Assembly (NCBI RefSeq): GCF_964199755.1
Contig: NC_133910.1
Coordinates: forward strand, 13,400,711 to 13,464,710
Origin: Larus michahellis
Lineage: Eukaryota > Chordata > Aves > Charadriiformes > Laridae
Length of the DNA: 64,000 nt
Direction: 5' to 3'
The notes beneath the pieces are model-generated. The model saw only the letters and a list, made by a program, of their open reading frames with translations, did not search any database and was not told the origin of the DNA. A program made the position numbers and the translations under genes. Below, piece after piece: positions 1 through 10,683 of the stretch. How positions within the stretch are numbered: the first letter of the stretch is position 1; each line of letters starts with the position of its first letter.

Positions 1-424
1 TGAACATATAGGTCCTTGTGTCCAACTGTAAGGAGGAATGTTTTAAACATCTGATAAAGGAAGGAGGAAAACAAAGCTGGCTTGTCTAGAAGGGTAAATT
101 GTCTGGGGGCTCTGTGTGTGTTTAATGAGGTGCCACCTGGAAGATCTTGCTTTTTGTTGTTGATGTTTTTTAAAATTTTACTATGTTGTGACTCACAAAG
201 GAAAGTTGTCTTGTTGAGGACTACCTGACAAATATTCAGATTTATGAAGGTGATCTGTAATGAAGTAATAAGACTAACACAAATAGAAAACTGTAATGCG
301 AGTAGCTGTCATTTTGTCAATGATTTAGAAGTTTACAAGAAAATACCAAATAGTTTTAAGTCCAAAAAGCAAATTCCTGTTCTTAATTTGGGACCTAATT
401 ATTCTCATGTTTTCCCTCTGGCAG
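1..424 (+). other. SETX: SETX intron, 3' part (gene enters from the left)
   Basis: This is the end of an intron whose 5' part lies outside the window. It finishes in a pyrimidine-rich acceptor (TTTTCCCTCTGGCAG) directly before the first visible SETX exon. Open frames inside it, such as one around 244-424, have no helicase-like content and run through the acceptor, so I do not treat them as coding. Confidence 0.8.
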
Positions 425-612
425 AAAGCTCAGGAATACGGGTACGATCAGTCCTTGATGGCACGTCTGCACAGGCACCTGGAGGAGCAAGTGCAGAAGA
501 ATGTTTTACGAAGCCTGCCAGTTGTGCAGCTGACACTGCAGTACAGGATGCACCCTGACATCTGCCTCTTCCCATCCAATTATATTTATGGCAGGACTCT
601 AAAGACTGACAA
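425..612 (+). CDS. SETX: SETX exon: helicase motif IV region
   Basis: This exon encodes 62 codons plus two bases of senataxin. The frame starts KAQEYGYDQS, matching the segment in mammalian senataxin before the second RecA-like domain. It continues with LPVVQLTLQYRMHPDIC; QYRMHP is the hallmark of helicase motif IV in UPF1/SETX/IGHMBP2-type helicases and contributes an arginine near the bound nucleotide. The acceptor is GGCAG at 420-424 and the donor is AA|GTGAGT at 612/613. The split codon AA|A is completed by the next exon. No frameshift or stop is present. Confidence 0.95.
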
Positions 613-976
613 GTGAGTATCTCTCTGTTCTCCTTTCTGAGCAGGGGGTGTTTCAAAGAAGCCTTTTCATATCAGGATATTCCTTTGAATCTAAAAATTT
701 TTGGGGTTGTGGGGAGGATAAGATGCTTAATGGGAGAGAACTTGCATTCCAACGCCTAGTGCTGACTGTGATACATAAGTTAAGTAGATCACTTAAAATT
801 GAGCATACTTAGAGTTCATTTTCAGGCCTCAGTATATGCAGGTACCAGTGAAAATTAAGGACTTTGGAAAAAAAGCAGGAAGTTTCTTGTATTTGATAAC
901 CATGGTGTAAATAAATGAGGTATCAGTTCTTAGAATTTCTTTATGGTTACCTGGTCGTAAAAAATGTTATTTACAG
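613..976 (+). other. SETX: SETX intron
   Basis: A 364-nt intron with donor GTGAGT and acceptor TTTACAG. It is AT-rich and I see no other feature in it. Confidence 0.85.
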
Positions 977-1069
977 AGCAACAGAAGAGAACAGATGTTC
1001 TTCAGAGTGGCCGTTCCAGCCCTACCTTATTTTTGATGTAGGAGATGGTCGTGAGGAGCGAGACAATGA
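977..1069 (+). CDS. SETX: SETX exon: RecA2 core strand segment
   Basis: A 93-nt exon following acceptor TTTACAG, with donor GA|GTAAGT at 1069/1070. It completes the split Lys codon and reads ATEENRCSSEWPFQPYLIFD then VGDGREERDN. The WPFQPYLIFDVGDG stretch corresponds closely to human senataxin as I remember it and lies in the second RecA-like domain. The last codon is split (GA|C, Asp) and is completed by the next exon. The exon is too short to be noticed as an isolated open frame; phase and homology support it. Confidence 0.93.
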
Positions 1070-1686
1070 GTAAGTCCTGCGTTCTACTCTGCCAGATTTA
1101 GATTTACTGAGAATTAATTACCTGCAGAAGACTTGTCATCTCTCCTCTATTGTTCCCAATATACATTAAGTAACCAGAACTGCATTTTCAACTTGATTTG
1201 ATTTAATTTTACAAGGAACTTGTTTACTAAAGCATGTGTTAAGTGGTTTGTTTTTTTTTTTTTTAATCTGAAACTGGGTTTGATCCTGGTTTGACTATCT
1301 GCTAGGTGCCAGTGAATGCCTACACGGTCTCTGATGGCTCTAATAACAGTTTCTGAGTTCCCAGTTTATTTTCTTATCAGTGACTTTCCTTTCACAGCTG
1401 CACGCTGAGGTAATGCCAGAAGGTGTCAGGCTCAGTTCTCCCTTTTACCTAGTCTGTAAGGAAATCAAAGCTATGTAGTTTTAAGGGAATGTTAAGTGCA
1501 GCCTGTCCCTGCTAACACTTCTTAGCTGCTCCACACGGCCTGCTTGCAAAGTTCTGTGTGAAGGTGGCTGCAGAAGTTCAAGACCGGGCCTTTGACTCGC
1601 AATCCCCCTACAAATTGGGCTGAAGCATTGACTTTGAAAGAGCCGTCGAATGTATTTCTGCAATGTTTTCACTCTATCTCGTTCAG
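1070..1686 (+). other. SETX: SETX intron
   Basis: A 617-nt intron with donor GTAAGT and acceptor CTCGTTCAG. It contains a run of 14 T at about 1251-1264. No coding signal is seen. Confidence 0.85.
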
Positions 1687-1851
1687 CTCTTTTAGTAATC
1701 CTCAGGAAGTGAAGCTGGTGATGGAATTAATTAGAACAATTAAAGAAAAAAGGAAAGATCTGGGTCTTCGTCGCATTGGAATAATTACCCCTTACAGTGC
1801 ACAAAAAAAGAAAATCCAAGATCAACTGGACAGAGTGTTTAAGAATAACAG
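1687..1851 (+). CDS. SETX: SETX exon: GIITPY segment
   Basis: A 165-nt exon encoding SFSNPQEVKLVMELIRTIKE and then KRKDLGLRRIGIITPYSAQK, followed by a basic stretch ending in FKNN. IGIITPYSAQ is a conserved strand-loop of the second RecA domain in UPF1-family helicases. A frame open from 1592 runs into this exon from the intron; the true start is the TTCAG acceptor at 1682-1686, because only from there does the preceding phase (GA|C) join correctly. The donor is AG|GTAAAA at 1851/1852, and the split codon is a serine (AG|C). Confidence 0.94.
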
Positions 1852-2252
1852 GTAAAAAGAACATGAATTTTCAAATGGGACTTGGCTCTTGCATGTTAGT
1901 CCTTTGTTTATCCTCTTGAAATAATGGCAAAAACTCAAACGTTTTTCTGTACTACTAAAATCTGTACTTTGTCATTGCTTTAAAGGGGACATGCAGGCGT
2001 GCATTTAAAAGAAAACCTCAAATTCCAAGCTACATGGCCCTGAACGGCTTTTCAACAATGGTGCTGGCCTCAGAAAAGCGAATCTGGCTTTAGGTTCATA
2101 CATTGAATCTTCTCACACACTGAAGCAGAAACTTACCCTGGGTTATTTTGACAGCTGATCATTAAGGATGGTGTTTAGGCTATTTGCATCAGTGTGTTGC
2201 TTAAAAATTCAACTAACATAACTTAACAGCTTGCTAATTCTTTCTTCAACAG
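1852..2252 (+). other. SETX: SETX intron
   Basis: A 401-nt intron with donor GTAAAA and acceptor TTCTTCAACAG. Nothing else is recognised in it. Confidence 0.85.
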
Positions 2253-2351
2253 CCCAGGAGAAGTAGACACAGTGGATGCATTCCAGGGACGAGAGAAAGA
2301 CTGCATCATAGTGACGTGTGTCCGGGCAAACAACACTAAAGGGTCAATTGG
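2253..2351 (+). CDS. SETX: SETX exon: helicase motif V
   Basis: A 99-nt exon. After the split Ser codon it reads [20 protein letters not shown] then [23 protein letters not shown] is helicase motif V of SF1B helicases (VDxFQGxExD), whose residues contact the nucleic-acid backbone and couple to ATP hydrolysis. The acceptor is TTCAACAG at 2245-2252 and the donor is GG|GTATGT at 2351/2352. Phase 2 matches the next exon. The exon is invisible as a long open frame because of its small size, but motif and phase make the call secure. Confidence 0.95.
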
Positions 2352-4765
2352 GTATGTTTCTCTTCAGTGATTTGCAAATCCCATTTCCAACGACACTCCG
2401 GAGATAGTAATTTTATTTTTAATATGACCAGTAAGAAAGAGATTAGAGAACAAGTCACTACAGCCAGCAAATTAAAGGGTATCTTAATGCATGAATTAAT
2501 GTTACTGGTTCGAGATCTCTGAACAAAAGGGACATGGAAACACTAAGTATTGTGTTCTGCGTTGCACGCTGAGGAATTTGCATGGATGCCTTAGCCTGTC
2601 ACTGTTCCAGTTTGGCAGGATTGGTCTTGGGAACTTGACTCTTCGCATTGGTACTGCAGCAGTTATTTTTCTTCTAACTTTTGATACATGTTGTAACTTT
2701 CTGGATGCTGCTCTTTTAAAATTAAATCAATTTTCTGTGACTGTCACTATCCTATTAATATAGCATTCTGTTAAGGTATTATTGTTCACTAGTTAAATGT
2801 GTCGCTAGGAACGTGATACAGATGAGCTGGATCTTTGACTCGTAAGTGAAGGCACTTGTCTTTTGAATTAGGAGGTTTGCAGGAAGATTCAAGATCACAA
2901 ATTCGGTAATTTTATATGGGTTTTTCACGCCTGAAACAGAAGGAACTAGATACTGGGTGTGCTGTTTAACCCCAGACTGCTACAGCAGTTGTTGATTTGT
3001 TTCTTTAACTTACAGGTCATTTTAATTTAAAAAATGGTAATGGAAACGTGCCTTCTTATAGTTCATCGGCTTTTAAGTCAAACTATGGGAAGCCTTTCAC
3101 ATAAACAAACATCTTTGTTTTCGCACACCAGGTTTCACTTAAGATACTTATGTTTCTCTGATACTAACTTTCTAATTGCTAGATAAAGGGCTTTTAATTG
3201 TGCTGATCCATGCTACGTTGGGAAGAGAAAGAATCCAAATCCTATAGTAAACAACAATGATGCTTTCTGGACGTTTCTTAATTTGGTTGATGGAGTTTGG
3301 AAACTGAAGGCAGCTAGAACCTGCCAGTTCTTTTGGCTGACATGGGACTTTTCTTCCAAAAGAACAGATAGAAGTTAACTTTCCAGCTTACTGTGGTGAA
3401 GGTTTATATAGTAAAGCTTTGGCAGTCTTAGCTGTACATACTGATGACTTGGACATCTCTGTTTCAAGGTCTGGTGTCATTGCCAAGGTGTGATGGGAAA
3501 GTTTACATCCCCCTTACCTATGGTCTTGTAGCTGAGGAAAGTATTTTGGTCTCCAAGGTTGCTAGTGCAGCATTAAATTTACACTGAAAGTAACTTGCAA
3601 AGGGAGGAGGAAATTCTCCAAGAACTTACAACGGATTTTTTTTTTCCCTTTCCTGAGAAAAGAATCTTCTTGTCTTTCAGGTTTAAAAGCTGTTAGAAAT
3701 ATTTATGGTCTTTCCAGGTCCCTTCCTCCCCCCCACCCCAAGACTTAGAGAACTCTAATATCTGTGCTGCTGGAGCCACTCCCAACGTCTGCTTTCTGCC
3801 TCTCTTATCTTTTTTTCCTGTGCTGCCCAAATTTTCTGGGGTGGCTCTGGGGCTTTTGCAGTCTTTACTGCAGGGGTTGTGAATTTGAGAAGAGCAGGTA
3901 TCCGTGCCGTGCCCACAGTACCAGGCGTTGATGTTGGGCCTGTTCAAGCAAAGGTGTACAAAGACTTGACTTTGTATTGCCAACTTTGTTAGTATAGAAT
4001 AAGCTGTGGGCGTTGGGAGCTTTTTCATTAGAGGAGAAATAGTTGATATCAGTTTCACAAACTTTTTTTTTTGAGTTTTGGTAAACAAGCCCTAACAGAA
4101 ATCAGCCTTTAAGAATATGCTAAGCATTTGTTTGTTTAGGTTTCAGTAACTTGATTTCTGATCTCACAAAACCAGACTAGACAGTCATGTTTGGACTATG
4201 AAAATTTTCTTCTGCAAGGAATATACATTTCACTCTTGAAGCATGACAAAGCAAAAGTCTTCTTTCGTGTGCTTCTACTGCAGGTCACCTTTAAAATAAA
4301 ATATTCACGTCCAGCGTTCAGTATTTCAGTAGAAAATTTTCCCATTAATCATGGCAAGTATTATTAATCTATTTTAGTTCAAGACAAAAAGAAGCTTAAA
4401 GTCTTGATAGGTGAAGTGAGGTTGATGTCTTCTGTACTTTGAGGAACATTTAAGGAAGCAGTGGTTGGCATTAAGAGGGGATTTGCTCCAAGAAAGGAAA
4501 CGTCAATGGCAAGAGCTGGAATGAACTGGAATTCCCTACGAGGAATCAGAGTGGTGAAAGAAAGAAAACACAATTCATGCAAAGCCCTACATGTAAGGCA
4601 CGGCTGCTGCAGTGGGATCTGGGAATGGGTCATGAACTACTGCTTTCTTTGTAACCGCTTCTGGTATCTCCGTTTCACTGAAATTGAATATTATCTCTCT
4701 TTCTCATAACCCTTAAACCTCATGAAAGTAGTAGTTTATGAGCTTCGTTTTGTCTTGTCACCTAG
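2352..4765 (+). other. SETX: SETX intron (2.4 kb)
   Basis: A 2,414-nt intron, the largest complete SETX intron here. It is AT-rich, with short T runs. The protein is contiguous across it (GSIG joins FLASLQ as in mammalian senataxin), so no exon appears to be missing. Open frames at 3693-4088 (-) and 4379-4709 on both strands look like chance frames. Confidence 0.85.
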
Positions 4766-4853
4766 GTTTCTGGCGAGTCTTCAGCGTCTGAACGTTACAA
4801 TTACCCGAGCCAGATACAGCCTCTTCATCCTTGGAAGACTGAAAACGCTCATG
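4766..4853 (+). CDS. SETX: SETX exon: helicase motif VI
   Basis: An 88-nt exon reading FLASLQRLNVTITRARYSLF then ILGRLKTLM. RLNVTITRAR is helicase motif VI, which holds the arginine-finger residues that sense the ATP gamma-phosphate; UPF1 has the related NVALTRAR. The acceptor is CACCTAG at 4759-4765. The donor is ATG|GTAGGT at 4853/4854, leaving phase 0, which agrees with the next exon. This exon closes the helicase core. Confidence 0.95.
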
Positions 4854-5892
4854 GTAGGTACAGTGTTAATCAAATGATCTTCTGTGATTCACCCTTTTAG
4901 GTCAAGTCAGGGTTGGGGAAGTGAAAACCATCCTCAGACTGCTCCTGTCTATGAAAGGGGGACCCTTTATAGCGTATTGTTAAATTAGTACAATCCAGGC
5001 CTCTGAAGGGTTCTCTTTGAAAGCTTTGGCTGTAACTGTCGTACAAGCTTTAAAAAAACAGAATTGTTTTCCTTGCTTCCAAGAAAGAAAATTAGAAATT
5101 ACTCTCACAATATTTTTAGTAACTAAATTGTAATGCAGTCCTTTACAATTCAAGTGGGGGGGTTGTGAAAAGTGTATCTGCACAAGATAGAATGATGGCA
5201 GAGATAATTTTCTGCTTGATCCTTACTGTTGCTCCAGCTATTGCAGTTGCCACTGGATAATTTGAGCAAGGAAAATGATTTTAAAAAAACCAACAACCGA
5301 ACACCCAAACCAGCCCAAAACATTCCCCTGATTTTCATATTATTGTTTTTGACGCTACTTTGTGTAGTCATGTGGTTTCTGAGGATACTCTTTGCCTGTA
5401 CTCTTTTGAAACAGGTGTTTCTGAAACAGAACTGCGTATTTGGGGACTGTAAAGGCCCACTGAACGTGTAGGGAGTGCTCTTGAGTAGATGCAGTGTCTT
5501 ACAGTACTGGATTTTTAGTCTCTGTCCGAGGGTGGGAGGTGGTAGCTGCACCACTAGAGGGCATTAAAGCCATGCTGTTGTTTCACTCTGTATGAGAGAA
5601 CTCTTGTGGCCTGCATAAATATAGACATTATCATTTGAAGTAGTAGCTCACTGATGGTTGAAAGTGCCTTCCCTGTGTTACAGCAGCCAGAGTGCCTATT
5701 GCTGTTTTGCAAGTGAAACATAAGATTCTTCCATTCCAGAAGGAACATAACAGTGGTTTCCATGACAGTTGTGTCAGGTATCTTGATTAAAGAGGTTGTA
5801 CATCCTCTGACACCTCTGTCTGTTTGTGTTGACTTCTTTCTGATAACTGTTTTCTTTCTTTGGGGGGGTGTCTTTTCTCTTTTTTTTTAAAG
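4854..5892 (+). other. SETX: SETX last intron
   Basis: A 1,039-nt intron with donor GTAGGT and a long pyrimidine tract ending TTTTTTTTAAAG at 5881-5892. The frame of the last exon remains open upstream to 5860, but that part is the pyrimidine tract and not coding. Confidence 0.85.
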
Positions 5893-6678
5893 GACAATAA
5901 GGACTGGAATGGGTTGATTCAGGATGCTCAGAAAAGAGGTGCCATTATCAAGACATCAGAAAAAAGCTACAGGAACGATGCTCTTAAGATCTTGAAGCTT
6001 AAGCCAACAGTACCGCTCCCAGCCAACGCAGGGACAAAGAAACCTCCACTCTTGCAGGCTTGTTCTTCCAGCAGCAAGATGGATGAGCTTGCAAATCCAA
6101 GGGAGGCCAGCAGCCCGCGGGATGTCCCTGCTGACGCTGGCCATGCAGTGCCCCAAGGAAGCAGAAGGCCCCAGCAGCCCCCAGGGGCTCAGGCTGCAGA
6201 CTCCAGGAGAGGCAGTGCCCCTGCACCCGTGGAGGCACCGGCGCTTCCTGCCAATCGAGAGAAACCACGGGACCCAAGACTGGCAAGTATGGCTAGTAGA
6301 ACTGAAACAAAAGGGAAGGAGCAGGCCTCAAAAGACAGCAGTCGGACAGCCCAGAGCAGTCCAGGATCAACGTCGCAGCAAGGCCTCCACGTGTCCTCAT
6401 CTGCCAGGGATCGGATTTCCAGAACAGAAACTTCTAAGCAGCCCCACCAAACAATGGGACAACGTGACATGCCTTCCACGTCACCTTACGCAGCTCGGCA
6501 CGAGGGTGACCGGAGAGCTTCTGTATTGAAAAGCGGTTCAAAAGCCTACAGCGAAGGAGGTCAAAGCAATAGCAGTAAGTGGGACAAAGACTACCGTGTT
6601 TTAACAAGGAGAACATCAGAGGAATCGCTAGAGAACAGAGACTCAAACGGTGCCAAGCGAAGAAAGACCTTTCACTGA
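5893..6678 (+). CDS. SETX: SETX terminal coding exon: disordered tail and nuclear localisation signal
   Basis: This exon encodes the last 261 residues of senataxin and the TGA stop at 6676-6678. It opens with DNKDWNGLIQDAQKRGAIIK, a helical segment well conserved with mammals that caps the helicase core (N..WN.LI.DA..RGAII). A long low-complexity region rich in Ser, Pro, Ala, Arg and Gln follows, with no recognisable fold. The end reads NGAKRRKTFH, a basic cluster at the place where human senataxin has a C-terminal bipartite nuclear localisation signal. The acceptor is AAAG at 5889-5892 and the incoming phase is 0. The tail diverges strongly from mammals, as expected for a disordered segment. 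Confidence 0.93.
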   Translation, partial: DNKDWNGLIQDAQKRGAIIKTSEKSYRNDALKILKLKPTVPLPANAGTKKPPLLQACSSSSKMDELANPREASSPRDVPADAGHAVPQGSRRPQQPPGAQAADSRRGSAPAPVEAPALPANREKPRDPRLASMASRTETKGKEQASKDSSRTAQSSPGSTSQQGLHVSSSARDRISRTETSKQPHQTMGQRDMPSTSPYAARHEGDRRASVLKSGSKAYSEGGQSNSSKWDKDYRVLTRRTSEESLENRDSNGAKRRKTFH

Positions 6679-7064
6679 CTTTACTAGTGGCTCATTACTG
6701 AAAATCTATTCCCAGGTTTCTGTCTAGCGAGGACTGCATTTTAAATTATTTAGTACACCTGGAACTCCCTTCTATTGATACCACTACTATCAGTAGATCC
6801 ATCTTTTTCCCGTCCTGTCCCTAATTGTGAAGGGCACTTTACACCTGACAGCTTTGCGCTTTTGAAAAGAAAAGTTGGATAGCTGCATTGCTTGGAAGAG
6901 CAGTGAATTTCGTCATCTAGGAACTTAAGGTTGTAAATGTTTAACAATGTATATTTGTACAGTATACAGTTATTTTAAGATTTAATTTGGCAGATACATA
7001 GCTTCTTGTTTCCTTGTGCAAATGCTAATTTCTTAGTGATGCAATTTTTTTATGAAGAACCAGA

Positions 7065-7140
7065 GCAAAGCAAAAAAAGCAAACAAACCCCAAACAAAAA
7101 AACCCAAGCAACAAACAAACCCCCAAAATCCAAAAAACAG
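7065..7140. repeat. CA/A-rich low-complexity tract in SETX 3' UTR
   Basis: About 76 nt made almost only of A and C on the + strand, with repeated CAAA and ACCCC units (AAACAAACCCC-like). A similar tract lies at 13168-13245. Confidence 0.7.
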
Positions 7141-8793
7141 CCAGGCTTTTTCCCTTTGCACTAGTAAGTCTAATTTATTTGATAGCAAAGAGTGAATGTT
7201 GAAAACGTGGTCGCAGCGATTCTTCCTCATGCTCCACTAGTGCCTCAGAAAAGACTGAAGGCAGATGTACATGGGTTGGATGGAGAGAATTCTACTTATT
7301 TTGTATATTTCATTGCCTGTTTTTATAGAAACAGAAGAGCTTTCGTTTATATAAATGTGCCTTGAGTTTTGCTCTTGCTGCTGCTTCATCAGTTGGAATC
7401 CTTTCCTTGTTGCAGTGGCAACACAAACTGCAGGTTGAAGCCTACGAGGTCTGTGGTCCAGTGAGTCCATGTGAGGAATAAGCAACAGCACTGTGGAATC
7501 TTAGTCAAAGATCTAGTTAATGCTTACTGGTAATGACACTTGAGTTTCTTTTGTGTAGAGCTTTTGGAAATCTACAGAGATAAAAATGGCAGGCAGTTCA
7601 TTCTAGGTGTTATTACTGGATTTTTTCCACTGTGTTGATGAAGAATATATAACTAGTAAAATGGGGGGGAGGGACGTACTATTTTTAAGAAAGCCTTCCT
7701 CTTGTTGTACAATTTCACAATAGAAGAGGAATTATTTCTACTCGGAATGCCTTTGGGTCACTGTGAAGTATCACTTTCTTGTTCTGGAGTATATGTCTGT
7801 CTCAGGGAGGTGAAAGCAACATTTCATGCGCACAGAGTTTTGCGTGGAGGTGGTCTAGCATGCTCCTGCCGGCGAATGCAGCACCTCGCCATGTTAATAC
7901 AAGCTGGGTGCATTGTGAGTGCATCGGGTCGCTGTCTCCGTGCATCTGTCTTAAAATACAGATGGCCCTTGCTGACTGACTTGTGCTCAACCAGTATAAC
8001 AGCAGTGGCTTTCCCTAAGCAAATGAGCTGCCAGACTTCAGCCATGATCTTTAGTTACGTTTCTGTCCCGACACCTTCATTGCAATGATTAGTGTTAGCT
8101 TTGTCCTCTGAAGCCACTGCAAAGAGGTACGTGTGATCCAGTTCAGTGAAGTACAGGTGCCTTACCGTGCAAACACCAGGTAACGGTTCAAACTGTAATT
8201 GCCAGTACAACTTACATCCTTAATGCATCCCAGCCCAGAACAAATGTGCTGTGCTGGTACCAACGGCACTGTAGGTTTGTGGGTGTCATCAGACCAGGAC
8301 AGTTGGGAGGCTTTTAGTTGCTGTCTGAGACTGTCTAGCTCATTGTGCTGCATAGTACTGAGCATCTTTGAGATGCCTGTGAAGTGAAATCAGAATATGT
8401 GCATTGTTTAGCTTTAGTTATTCATTATGTTGCAGTCTTAATCGCTTCAGTGAGCCCTGACTTTCTCTTGTCAGCAGTACATGCACTTCTGAAACTGCTG
8501 TGACTCTTCCTTGATGTTGTGTACTGTGTGTGAGAAGGAAGGCTGCCTGAATGAATCTGTCACCAGTCGGACATTTCGGTCACCCCCACATCACAGAATC
8601 CATGCCCTGGGTGTTATCTCCTTTTATGTTACTAGGAATACTTAAAAATGCTGTCATCTTCCAAACCTCTTGGCTCCTCTTGGCAGGGCTGTGCTGGCCT
8701 GCCTGCTGTTTCTACTTAGCACATTAAAAAGGCTGCTATTCCGCAACCGGCTGTAGGATCCTATAGCTGTGGAAGCCATTTAGACTGTATGTA

Positions 8794-8799
8794 AATAAA
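8794..8799 (+). terminator. SETX: polyadenylation signal AATAAA (SETX, proximal)
   Basis: Canonical AATAAA hexamer in GTAAATAAAGTG, about 2.1 kb after the SETX stop codon. A second signal lies 53 nt further on, so either may be used. Confidence 0.45.
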
Positions 8800-8846
8800 G
8801 TGATGCTGGCAACAGTGTGAATGAGGAAATGCTTTTCTGGCCATTG

Positions 8847-8852
8847 AATAAA
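8847..8852 (+). terminator. SETX: polyadenylation signal AATAAA (SETX)
   Basis: AATAAA in ATTGAATAAAATTTGG, followed within about 30-60 nt by a GT/T-rich stretch (AATGTTTCTCTGAAAGTTTTCTTC) that suits a downstream CstF-type element. Together with the 8794 signal it is the best candidate for the SETX 3' end. Further AATAAA hexamers at 9184-9189 and 9344-9349 could give longer forms. Confidence 0.5.
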
Positions 8853-10670
8853 ATTTGGTCAAAAGAATGTTTCTCTGAAAGTTTTCTTCTAGTTTTCTTT
8901 CTCCTTAATCTGCATTTCAGAATGTGTTCTTCTGAGAGCTATACTTACCACATAATGTAAGGAATTTTGTTTTAACATTTCATTTTTACTGTATTTTGTA
9001 CCCAGTATGTAGGTCGTGTACTCTATAACGCCTGTATCTTTCCATAAATCATCTTTGAGGTATCGTTAGTGGCTCAGACTTTTTTGCTTATTTAATACCA
9101 GATTTATCTGACTTAAATTGTCAGTCTTTCAGTGGTAGCTTATTGCTACCATATCAGTCTGTATCGTTAATGGTGTATTCTTTAATAAAAAAATATTTGG
9201 ATTGTTGCACTTACAACACTTTTCCCTCTTCCACCTACTCAGCTTAGGTTTGTAGTTTTAATTAGCCTTTTCTGCCCTCTCTTAAACCTATAACGTGGAA
9301 AAATAAGCAAACTCCAGTCCAAAGCACGCTTCTCGCTCACTCAAATAAAATTTGCATTGGGGAACAAATGGATTAGGTACAATTTTCATAACTTCTCTGC
9401 CCTTTCCATTGTGTGTTACAAAATAATGAGTAGCGATGGAGAGTCAGTGTTGGTAAGCTGAGTGTAGACTTGCTTTATTCATTTAATATCTCTGAAGCGG
9501 TGACAGTTGGAGGAGGTTGCTCACTGATTGTTCTCTTCTGCTGAGTGTTAAAGTCAGAAAAATCAGTAAAGAAACACATTCAGCGCAACTTTATGTAAAA
9601 CAGTTTAATTGGAGGTTGTGCCAAAAACCTTTGGAAGAAGCAGTGTTCAGGTTTTTAGAGAGGCTTCCACACTTCCTCCAAGCTTGGCAGCTTAATTCTC
9701 AGTACAAAACCAGTTCACTCTGGGGTATTCCTAGTCTTTGATGTCATTAAGAAGGGAAATCTCTTGTAAGTGTTGGACTATAGTGTGTTCAAAACTTGGT
9801 TTGGGGTTTTTTTTAATTCTTTGTACATGAAATAGGCTTTCTAGTAAAGGTGGAGTATAGTTCTGGTGATTCCTTTTTCCTTTAAGGTTTACTGTAATTG
9901 TTTTCCTTGTCATTACTCCAAATTATAGCGATGTGAGAACAAACCAGAGCCATATGTATAATGATGCTAGCCAAATAGGTACTTGCCTAATCAGTTCTTC
10001 TCCTTACCTCTGTTTCGTTGTACCCACGCTGTGCCGTGGAGTGCTGGGTTATGACCGTGACTTTATCAGCTGTGCCTCTGGCTGTCTGTGGACCCGCCAG
10101 CGGAAAACCAGTTGTTTGCAGGAGCATTAACCACGCTGGGAAGCGTGACAGGGAGGGCATTTGCTCCTTGGTGTGGTGGTGGGGATAGTGGAGGCCGAGA
10201 GCTGGCGATGCCCTCGAGTGTCAACAGGAGGAGTGCCATGCTGCTGAGGGGGTGAGGACAACCTCAGCCTCTCCTCCCCTCCCTTCTCTACGCTCACCCT
10301 TCCAGCGCTGGTAGTACTGGCGGAGCAGTGAGGTTTTACAGAACTGTCTCCTAGATAAGCTGAGTGCAGTGACTGATTAGCAGCTGGGTCTAACGGATGG
10401 AGGCACAGGAGCTGGGAGAGGGTGCGAGGTGTGTGGACTGGCGAGGCGCTTGGCCTTTTCCTCTTGCTGGTCCCGAAGCTGGGAATCGCCCCTATCCCTG
10501 CAACACTGGTGCTAGGGAAGCACCGAGCAGCGTGTGCTTCCAGAGCAAGAAAGAACGTAGAGTGACCAATATAATGACCAGATGTGTTGATTGAGGGCAA
10601 ACAACGTTCCCAGTCCCAGCTGAGATCCAAAAAATAACATGGAACTCCAGTAACTTCAGAGTTGAGACTT

Positions 10671-10683
10671 CCCCCCCCCCCCC
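10671..10683. repeat. poly-C run
   Basis: Thirteen consecutive C on the + strand. This is a simple homopolymer in intergenic DNA. Confidence 0.9.

Larger units (their letters stand above)
425..6678 (+). other. SETX: SETX locus, 3' coding portion (six exons)
   Basis: The joined exons 425-612, 977-1069, 1687-1851, 2253-2351, 4766-4853 and 5893-6678 give one open frame of 473 codons including the stop. The phases match at every junction and all splice sites are GT-AG. The product is the C-terminal ~470 residues of senataxin, an RNA/DNA helicase of the UPF1-like (SF1B) group. It resolves R-loops and acts in transcription termination and the DNA damage response in the nucleus. Human senataxin has about 2,680 residues, so most of the gene lies to the left of this window. 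The neighbouring NTNG2 gene on the opposite strand supports the identification, because the same pair is adjacent in human. Confidence 0.95.
6679..8870 (+). other. SETX: SETX 3' UTR (inferred)
   Basis: Gene-free transcribed tail inferred from the stop at 6678 and the first good polyadenylation signals at 8794-8799 and 8847-8852. A length of about 2.2 kb is in the range I would expect for SETX. It contains a CA-rich low-complexity tract at about 7065-7140. Short open frames on both strands (for example 7702-8088) show no protein-family signal. Confidence 0.6.

Noticed and set aside
244..558. 104-codon plus-strand frame overlapping the first SETX exon
   Set aside because: It reads the SETX exon in the wrong frame and starts inside the intron.
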